A stretch of 6,175 bases of DNA from contig CAYFNF010000017.1 in NCBI GenBank assembly GCA_964344485.1, positions 1 through 6,175 on the forward strand, in the 5' to 3' direction. The stretch is from CAYFNF01 sp964344485 (GTDB lineage Bacteria > Patescibacteriota > Patescibacteriia > UBA9570 > XYC2-FULL-38-9). This document shows, in pieces, positions 1-4,712 of this stretch (the first letter of the stretch is position 1; every line of letters starts with the position of its first letter). The translations under genes and the position numbers were made by a program. The notes under the pieces were generated by a model that saw only the letters and a program-made list of their open reading frames with translations, was not told the DNA's origin and ran no database searches.

Positions 1-157
1 CTGATGCGGCCTGAAACGCCAATCCGGCAATTCCTCGTGCAACATGCGGGTTAATCGTCATGTTTGCAGCTGTTTTGTTTTCAATTGCTGTCAAGACTAT
101 AGACAGATAATATCGATTTGTACAATACAATATAACAATACTATAAATAGTTTCAGC

Positions 158-1117
158 CTATGGTGTATTGATCAACAAACTTACCCCGTTTGGGGGATTG
201 TCGCGAATGGCGGCGAGCAAGGCGTCTATTGCCTGGCGGCCGGGAAAGGAGCTACGCCAGGCCAGGGCCACCCGGCGGCTTGGAACCGGCTCGGCAAAGT
301 TCACAAAACGCACCAGCCGATTCTCCTTGACCGGACAGGCCGGTGCAGAGCACATGAGACTGTTGACGGAAGTCAAAGGCAACACGGATATTCCAACCCC
401 GGTGGCCACCATATGGCGGATGGTCTCAAGAGAGCTGCCCTCGATGATGTTGCCTGGACCGCTGACCGTATCCTCCAGCTGCATACAGTCCGGGCATATT
501 TCCAGGACGTGATCACGGAAACAGTTGCCCTTGCCAAGCAGAATCAGCTCATCTTCCGCCAACTCCCGGCCGGTCAGATCCCGGCGCTCTTCCCATGGAT
601 GGCCCTTTGGCACCGCCGCAACAAACGGTTCGTCATACAGGGGCATGACCTCTATGCCATGCTCTTGAAACGGCATGGCGATGACTATGGCGTCCAGTTC
701 GCCCCGCTTGAGGCGATCAGTTAAAACCGCAGTAAAATTCTCCTGCACCAACAACCGCATATTCGGGGCGTTGTCGTGAAATGCCGGGATCATGCCGGGA
801 AAAAGGTAGGGCCCGATGGTGAGAATAGCCCCTATACGAAACTGCCCGGAGAGCGGGTCGACGTCACCGCTGGCGATGTTCTTTACCTGCCTCACCTCCT
901 CCAGGACCTTCTGCATCTGTTCCAAGAGGGGCTCACCGCCACGGGTGATCCTGACAGCGTTTTTGTGGCGTTCAAAAATTGGTAGCCCCAACTCCTCCTC
1001 AAGATTTTTTATAGCCACACTTAAAGAGGGTTGGCTTACATGGCATTTTTTGGCGGCACGGCTGAAATTTTTTTCCCGTGCCACGGCCAGGGCGTATTTC
1101 ATCTGATTAAGGTTCAT
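158..1117 (-). CDS. oxyR: OxyR-type LysR-family peroxide-sensing transcriptional regulator
   Basis: Cytoplasmic DNA-binding regulator that in known members senses hydrogen peroxide through a reversible disulfide and activates antioxidant genes. The 319-residue product has a LysR-type winged helix-turn-helix at about residues 1-60 (FSRAAKKCHVSQPSLS) and a two-lobed effector domain at about 90-305. The redox pair falls at C199 and C208 (NCFRDHVLEIC), which is exactly the E. coli OxyR numbering and spacing. T100, T129, R201 and D202 of the peroxide pocket also align, and SSLETIRHMVATGVGISVLP matches the family. I chose the ATG at 1117 because it gives this numbering and the usual MNL start. In-frame ATG 1135 and TTG 1138 are possible, and none has a clear Shine-Dalgarno. 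The usual H198 is N here, and extra cysteines lie at 25, 211, 256 and 261. The protein is slightly longer than E. coli OxyR (305). It is transcribed away from the symporter operon, and no terminator is visible after its stop. Confidence 0.93.
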   Translation of the reverse strand: MNLNQMKYALAVAREKNFSRAAKKCHVSQPSLSVAIKNLEEELGLPIFERHKNAVRITRGGEPLLEQMQKVLEEVRQVKNIASGDVDPLSGQFRIGAILTIGPYLFPGMIPAFHDNAPNMRLLVQENFTAVLTDRLKRGELDAIVIAMPFQEHGIEVMPLYDEPFVAAVPKGHPWEERRDLTGRELAEDELILLGKGNCFRDHVLEICPDCMQLEDTVSGPGNIIEGSSLETIRHMVATGVGISVLPLTSVNSLMCSAPACPVKENRLVRFVNFAEPVPSRRVALAWRSSFPGRQAIDALLAAIRDNPPNGVSLLINTP

Positions 1118-1173
1118 GGATGAGCGTGTGTCCATCAATAGGGGGGAAAGGAATCTGTTTTACATATACACTA

Positions 1174-1202
1174 CAAATATCATGGTGCGCCAACTTATTC
1201 AA
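1174..1202 (-). promoter_or_regulatory. possible sigma-70 promoter of oxyR
   Basis: Read on the minus strand, a -35-like TTGAAT (1202-1197) is followed after 17 bp by TATTTG (1179-1174), preceded by TGA, an extended -10 feature. This would start the transcript near 1167, about 50 nt before the oxyR start codon. The -10 matches consensus at only three positions, so this is tentative. No clear OxyR four-part ATAG/CTAT operator was found around it. Confidence 0.35.
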
Positions 1203-1260
1203 AAAAACTATATGTCAGTCTCATGTATTTTCATGGAAATTGTTCACTCCGGCAGCGACC

Positions 1261-1306
1261 GTTACCTAACGTAACACTCACCGGCACACCTGTTCCCAGA
1301 GGTAAC
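1261..1306. promoter_or_regulatory. paired dyad operator/enhancer, pair A
   Basis: Two 15-bp dyads, GTTACCTAACGTAAC (1261-1275) and GTTCCCAGAGGTAAC (1292-1306), have centres 31 bp apart, about three helical turns. The same arrangement recurs as pair B at 2100-2144, so the motif is repeated four times in two matched pairs. Pair A lies about 300-335 bp upstream of the predicted start of the sigma-54 promoter at 1576 and about 150-180 bp upstream of the oxyR start codon, so it could serve either. Paired, phased dyads are typical of enhancer-binding activators of sigma-54. I do not recognise which protein binds this sequence. Confidence 0.55.
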
Positions 1307-1575
1307 CAAAATCTAAACGCCTGATCACATTCCAAGCTGCTTGCAATGGGTGATTTTCCGAAACAACAAAAAAAATGGTTCTCAATCAGGTTTTTGAAAC
1401 AGCCAGGCAACAGTCCCGCAACCGACCAGGTCGGTATGATTTTTTGTGTTTTTATATCAATACTTTACGACATTTTACCCAGGTGTATGGCAAGCAGGAA
1501 AAGTGCTTCAATGCCTCCGCTACAGCATATGCCTATCGTAGAATAAAACGCATTTAAGGCGACCATCGACATAGT

Positions 1576-1591
1576 TGGCACCAGGTTTGCC
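1576..1591 (+). promoter_or_regulatory. sigma-54 (RpoN) promoter, -24/-12 type
   Basis: TGGCAC (1576-1581), five bases, then TTGC (1587-1590) match the sigma-54 consensus at every core position. The essential GG and GC are exactly ten bases apart, and a T precedes the TGGCAC. Only the last consensus position (A or T) is C. Transcription would start near 1602 and run rightwards. No convincing coding sequence follows before the terminator at 2027-2063. Pair A of the dyads lies upstream where an activator could loop to it. Confidence 0.6.
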
Positions 1592-1601
1592 GTATAAATA
1601 G

Positions 1602-2063
1602 CGTGTGACAAGCCAAAATCCAAATCGCTATCTCTCGTGCGGTTTGGAAATTTTCAAGTTGGCATCGCCATTTGATCGGCCGGTGGCCTGGAGCGTGATA
1701 AAGCCTCATTGAGCATCAGTAGTAGACGATGAAGCACTCCTCGCGACAGATGAGGTCATTCACCTGCCGATATAATGGAAGCGGCGTTGGTCGGATTGGC
1801 AACGCCAGCTTGGTTCGGTTCACGATATCGCCGTAGCGGGTTTGCCGCTGAGGCTCTGGGAGCCACTGCGACGATGCAATTGACGGTGAATCACACGGCG
1901 CACATCTGACATTGGAGGACGACGGCATCCTGGTATAGCTATCGGGATATCTGAAACCTCCCCCACCTCATCCGGGATACCCATCCAGTGTTCCGGTTGA
2001 ACCCGCATCAGTTGCGGGCTCCTCTGCCCGCCTTCGGTTTCCCCCCCGAAGGCGGGTTTTTTT
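1602..2063 (+). ncRNA. candidate sigma-54-dependent structured RNA, about 460 nt
   Basis: The start is inferred from the sigma-54 promoter at 1576-1591 and the end is the intrinsic terminator at 2027-2063. In between is a chain of local hairpins: GGCC/GGCC (1678-1688), a long stem with one bulged base (1779-1789 with 1800-1811, core GGCGTTG/CAACGCC), AGCGG/CCGCT (1835-1849), GGCTC/GAGCC (1852-1864) and CCCGCA/TGCGGG (2002-2018). No open frame inside has a Shine-Dalgarno; the best is a 44-codon ORF at 1775-1909. I compared it from memory with tmRNA, RNase P RNA, 6S, SRP RNA and the cobalamin riboswitch and saw no match. It could instead be a decayed gene or the leader of something lost. Confidence 0.33.
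2027..2063 (+). terminator. strong intrinsic terminator after the candidate RNA
   Basis: A perfect 11-bp stem, CCCGCCTTCGG (2027-2037) with CCGAAGGCGGG (2046-2056), has an 8-nt loop and is followed by seven T (2057-2063). There is no T-run on the other strand, so it stops rightward transcription. With no gene directly upstream, it is evidence for a rightward non-coding transcript. The hairpin at 2002-2018 just before it shares pairing sequence with its left arm. Confidence 0.88.
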
Positions 2064-2099
2064 GTCTGTAATTCCTCATATACAAAATGCTCTGCCGCC

Positions 2100-2144
2100 G
2101 TTACCGATGGTAACCAGGAGCGGGTTTCTGTTCCCTATGGTAAC
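2100..2144. promoter_or_regulatory. paired dyad operator/enhancer, pair B
   Basis: GTTACCGATGGTAAC (2100-2114), a perfect 6-3-6 inverted repeat, is followed by GTTCCCTATGGTAAC (2130-2144), with centres 30 bp apart. As in pair A, the left site is the GTTACC type and the right site the GTTCCC type. The sites lie about 130-165 bp upstream of the start predicted from the sigma-54-like element at 2244-2259, and about 180-225 bp before the DUF4212 start codon. This fits an upstream activating sequence for the symporter operon. The binding protein is not encoded in the window and is unknown to me. Confidence 0.6.
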
Positions 2145-2166
2145 GATTCAAAAAATCCGCATAACT

Positions 2167-2188
2167 TGTTGCACTGCAACATTTTTTT
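2167..2188 (+). other. perfect 15-bp palindrome followed by seven T
   Basis: TGTTGCACTGCAACA (2167-2181) is a perfect 7-1-7 inverted repeat followed directly by T7 (2182-2188). As RNA it could form a 6-bp stem with a 3-nt loop ahead of a U tract, a weak terminator. As DNA it could be an operator between the pair B enhancer and the symporter promoter. The sequence does not decide between these. Confidence 0.4.
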
Positions 2189-2212
2189 CAATCTCTCCAG
2201 TGATTTCCGCAC

Positions 2213-2240
2213 TTTACGCATTTTATTGCAAAAACGTAAA
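2213..2240. repeat. inverted repeat TTTACG...CGTAAA upstream of the symporter operon
   Basis: TTTACG (2213-2218) and CGTAAA (2235-2240) form a perfect 6-bp inverted repeat across 16 AT-rich bases, with further partial T/A pairing inside. It sits immediately upstream of the candidate -24 element at 2244. It may be a binding site for a local regulator or a bend-prone stretch, and chance is possible in such AT-rich DNA. Confidence 0.3.
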
Positions 2241-2243
2241 TTG

Positions 2244-2259
2244 CGGCCTGCTAATTGCC
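2244..2259 (+). promoter_or_regulatory. possible sigma-54 promoter of the symporter operon
   Basis: CGGCCT (2244-2249), five bases, then TTGCC (2255-2259) keep the essential GG and GC exactly ten bases apart and the TTGC block, but match TGGCAC at only three positions. It is the only GG-N10-GC arrangement between pair B and the start codon. Transcription would begin near 2270, giving a leader of about 55 nt. A sigma-70 alternative overlaps it: TTGCAA (2226-2231), 18 bp, GCTAAT (2250-2255). Confidence 0.38.
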
Positions 2260-2324
2260 ATTAAAACCGGCAACGCACGGAAAAAGTATTCGTATAGCAA
2301 TCGATCAATATAGGAGTAGATCTT

Positions 2325-2588
<264 letters not shown>

Positions 2589-2594
2589 CATATA

Positions 2595-4415
2595 ATGGAT
2601 CTGCAAACTTTAACCTATATCGTGGTGGGCATGACGTTCGCCCTCTATATCGGTATCGCCTTCTGGTCCCGCGCCTCTTCCACTGGCGAGTTCTATATCG
2701 CCGGTGGCGGCGTTCCCCCAATAGCCAACGGCATGGCCACCGCCGCCGACTGGATGAGTGCGGCCTCCTTCATCTCCATGGCCGGACTCATCGCCTTCCT
2801 CGGCTATGGCGGCTCGGTCTATCTCATGGGCTGGACCGGCGGCTACGTCCTTCTGGCAATCCTCCTGGCTCCATATCTGCGGAAATACGGTAAGTTCACC
2901 GTGCCTGAGTTCATCGGCGACCGCTACTATTCCCAAGCGGCCCGTCTGACCGCCATCATCTGTCTGATCTTCATCTCCTTTACCTACGTCGCCGGTCAGA
3001 TGCGCGGCGTCGGTATCGTCTTCTCACGCTTTTTGGAGGTGGATATCCTGACCGGCCTCATCGTCGGTATGGGCATCGTCTTCATCTATGCGGTCATGGG
3101 CGGCATGAAGGGCATCACCTACACCCAGGTGGCCCAATACTGTGTCTTGATCTTCGCCTACACGGTTCCAGCCGTCTTCATCTCCATCCAGCTCACCGGT
3201 ACTGCCCTGCCGCAGATCGGCTTGGGCTCGACCATGCTGGACGGCTCCGGCCACGTCCTGGTAAAACTCAACCAGGTGCTGGTGGATCTTGGCTTCAACG
3301 AATATACCAAAGGCACCAAGTCCACGGTGGACATGTTCTTCATCACCGCCGCCCTCATGGTGGGCACCGCCGGACTGCCCCACGTCATCGTCCGCTTCTT
3401 CACCGTTCCCAAAGTGCGTGACGCCCGTTCGTCAGCCGGTTGGGCCTTGGTTTTCATCGCCATTCTCTACACTGCCGCCCCGGCAGTCGGCGCCATGGCC
3501 CGTCTCAATCTGGCCAACACAGTCAATGGCCCCGAAGTAACCGGCACCTCGTATAAGGAGATGCCAAGCTGGTTCAAAACCTGGGAGAACTCCGGTCTTC
3601 TGGCCTGGGTAGACCACAACGGCGACGGCAAGGTTCAATATGCCGCCGGTTCGCCTCTGAGCAGCAAAAAGCCCATGTTTGACGGCGACAAGCGCGGCCC
3701 TTACGGCGAGCGTGTCGTAGCCAACCCCGGTAGCGGCGCCGCCAAACCAGGCGCGCCGTTCGCCAACGAAGTATACGTCGATCGTGACATCATGGTTCTG
3801 GCCAACCCGGAGATCGCAGGACTGCCCAACTGGGTTATCGCCCTGGTTGCGGCAGGCGGTGTCGCCGCAGCTCTCTCCACTGCGGCGGGACTGCTCCTGG
3901 TTATCTCGGCAGCCATCTCCCACGACCTGCTGAAAGGCATCATTACTCCGAACATTTCGGAAAAGCAGGAGCTTCTGGCCGGTCGCATCGCTGCCGCCTT
4001 CGCCATCATGGTGGCCGGTTATCTGGGCTACCATCCGCCGGGCTTCGTGGCCCAGGTGGTGGCGTTCGCCTTCGGACTTGCCGCATCATCCCTGTTCCCG
4101 GCGATTTTGATGGGTATCTTCAGCAAACGGGTTAACCGTGAAGGCGCCATAGCCGGTATGTTGACCGGACTCTCCTTCACCATGGGCTACATCATCTACT
4201 TCAAGGGCGTGTTCGTGGCTCCCATGGCTGCAAACGTTCCTGAAAACTGGCTTTTCGGCATCTCGCCGGAGGGAATCGGCGCCTTCGCCATGGTTCTGAA
4301 CTTCGCAGTCGCCTACGGCGTCTCCCTGATGACCAAGGAGACCCCGCAAGAGGTCCAGGATATGGTCGAAAACATCCGTATCCCCAAAGGAGCCGGCGCC
4401 GCTATCGATCACTGA
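2595..4415 (+). CDS. solute:sodium symporter, VC_2705 / acetate-permease (ActP-like) type
   Basis: A 606-residue inner-membrane transporter of the SSS family (sodium-coupled, LeuT-like fold). Members of this subfamily are annotated as cation/acetate symporters; acetate or another short carboxylate is the likely but unproven substrate. Visible features are an N-terminal membrane segment (about 5-25), the block GGVPPIANGMATAADWMSAA (39-58), the SSS-type stretch GTAGLPHVIVRFFTVP (257-272) and AAALSTAAGLLLV (424-436), whose S428-T429 correspond to the sodium-site serines of known symporters. Residues about 305-400 form a hydrophilic insert, known in this subfamily, with an EF-hand-like DHNGDG at 340-345. 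GAGGAG (2580-2585), inside the end of the DUF4212 gene, is a good Shine-Dalgarno 9 nt before the ATG. A strong terminator follows. The reading frame is intact and of normal length. Confidence 0.95.
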   Translation: MDLQTLTYIVVGMTFALYIGIAFWSRASSTGEFYIAGGGVPPIANGMATAADWMSAASFISMAGLIAFLGYGGSVYLMGWTGGYVLLAILLAPYLRKYGKFTVPEFIGDRYYSQAARLTAIICLIFISFTYVAGQMRGVGIVFSRFLEVDILTGLIVGMGIVFIYAVMGGMKGITYTQVAQYCVLIFAYTVPAVFISIQLTGTALPQIGLGSTMLDGSGHVLVKLNQVLVDLGFNEYTKGTKSTVDMFFITAALMVGTAGLPHVIVRFFTVPKVRDARSSAGWALVFIAILYTAAPAVGAMARLNLANTVNGPEVTGTSYKEMPSWFKTWENSGLLAWVDHNGDGKVQYAAGSPLSSKKPMFDGDKRGPYGERVVANPGSGAAKPGAPFANEVYVDRDIMVLANPEIAGLPNWVIALVAAGGVAAALSTAAGLLLVISAAISHDLLKGIITPNISEKQELLAGRIAAAFAIMVAGYLGYHPPGFVAQVVAFAFGLAASSLFPAILMGIFSKRVNREGAIAGMLTGLSFTMGYIIYFKGVFVAPMAANVPENWLFGISPEGIGAFAMVLNFAVAYGVSLMTKETPQEVQDMVENIRIPKGAGAAIDH

Positions 4416-4447
4416 CCAATGATGCAGCCAGAACCTTGATGTAAACT

Positions 4448-4483
4448 GCGGCGGGCCTGTTTTTCGGGTCCGCCGCTTTTTTT
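4448..4483 (+). terminator. intrinsic terminator of the symporter operon
   Basis: A 12-position stem pairs 4448-4459 with 4465-4476: GCGGCGG/CCGCCGC at the base, two G-U wobbles and one unpaired position near the loop. The loop is five T, and seven T follow (4477-4483). It lies 32 nt after the symporter stop codon and should end most transcripts before the DUF294 gene. Confidence 0.9.
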
Positions 4484-4497
4484 GTCATATAGTGGTC

Positions 4498-4673
4498 TAG
4501 GACCTGTTGACATTCAGAACGGATTCGCATTTGAGCCTGAAAAAACGTTTCGCTAGGCGTGAGGAGCGCGGTTTGGCAGAGCCAAATAAGCGACGAACAA
4601 CGAAGCGAAACGTTTTTTCAGGCCAAACCTGCAAGGCTGTGTGCGGATTCGGGCTGAATGTCAACAGGCCCTA
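4498..4673. mobile_element. MITE-like nested palindromic repeat element, 176 bp
   Basis: The outer arms (4498-4517 and 4654-4673) are inverted repeats of 20 bp with one mismatch, containing CCTGTTGACATTCAG. The inner arms (4535-4554 and 4604-4623) are perfect 20-bp inverted repeats, containing CTGAAAAAACGTTTCGCT. The segments between arms are also partly complementary (CGGATTCGCA against CGAATCCGCA). The 49-nt centre contains its own hairpin, TTTGGC-AGA-GCCAAA (4572-4586). There is no room for a transposase. TA at both tips would fit insertion by a Tc1/IS630-type enzyme, but TA is also part of the pairing, so this is inference. It lies between the symporter terminator and the DUF294 gene and appears once in this window. 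Confidence 0.7.
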
Positions 4674-4712
4674 ATATAAAAAGTCACACCAGATTTTCTC
4701 AAGGATTGCGCC

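Larger units (their letters stand above)
1139..2324. other. long intergenic region without a convincing protein gene
   Basis: Nearly 1.2 kb separate oxyR from the DUF4212 gene. The short open frames here (for example 1346-1546 +, 1716-1928 -, 1820-2008 -, 1775-1909 +) lack ribosome binding sites and resemble no family I recognise. The flanks (about 1139-1250 and 2140-2240) are AT-rich, whereas 1600-2060 is as GC-rich as the coding DNA and full of short inverted repeats. The bases from 1307 to 1575 show nothing I can name. The dyad pairs, sigma-54-like promoters, candidate RNA and terminator within this region are listed separately. A decayed gene between 1600 and 2000 is the main alternative explanation for the GC-rich part. 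Confidence 0.7.

Noticed and set aside
1..61. Possible start of a minus-strand gene (MTINPHVARGIAGLAFQAAS) running off the left edge, or a plus-strand tail ending at 54
   Set aside because: Only 18-20 codons are visible on either strand, there is no Shine-Dalgarno before the minus-strand ATG, and I recognise neither peptide.
97..151. CTAT/ATAG tetranucleotides suggesting an OxyR operator
   Set aside because: The spacing does not fit the ATAG-N7-CTAT-N7-ATAG-N7-CTAT pattern. The tetranucleotides are expected by chance in this AT-rich stretch.
44..724. 226-codon open frame on the plus strand opposite oxyR
   Set aside because: It overlaps the well-supported oxyR gene on the other strand, has no recognisable domain and no ribosome binding site. 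Long antisense frames are expected in such GC-rich codon usage.
1346..1557. Two overlapping short plus-strand ORFs (66 and 60 codons)
   Set aside because: They share the same DNA in different frames, lack ribosome binding sites and show low-complexity or unrecognised sequence.
1771..1776. Perfect TATAAT that could be a sigma-70 -10 box
   Set aside because: No -35-like hexamer lies 16-18 bp upstream and there is no extended TGn.
1775..1909. 44-codon ORF starting with MEAALVGLATPAWFG
   Set aside because: It has no ribosome binding site, no known relative, and its start overlaps strong hairpin-forming sequence. It is kept only as an alternative within the candidate RNA.
3432..4034. Minus-strand open frames inside the symporter gene (also 3024-3383 and 4086-4412)
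   Set aside because: They are antisense shadows of a clear SSS gene, without family resemblance or start signals.
4507..4535. TTGACA in the left arm of the palindromic element as a promoter
   Set aside because: The hexamer 17 bp downstream (TTTGAG) is a poor -10, and the matching TTGACA in the other arm also points inward, so neither drives the neighbouring genes.
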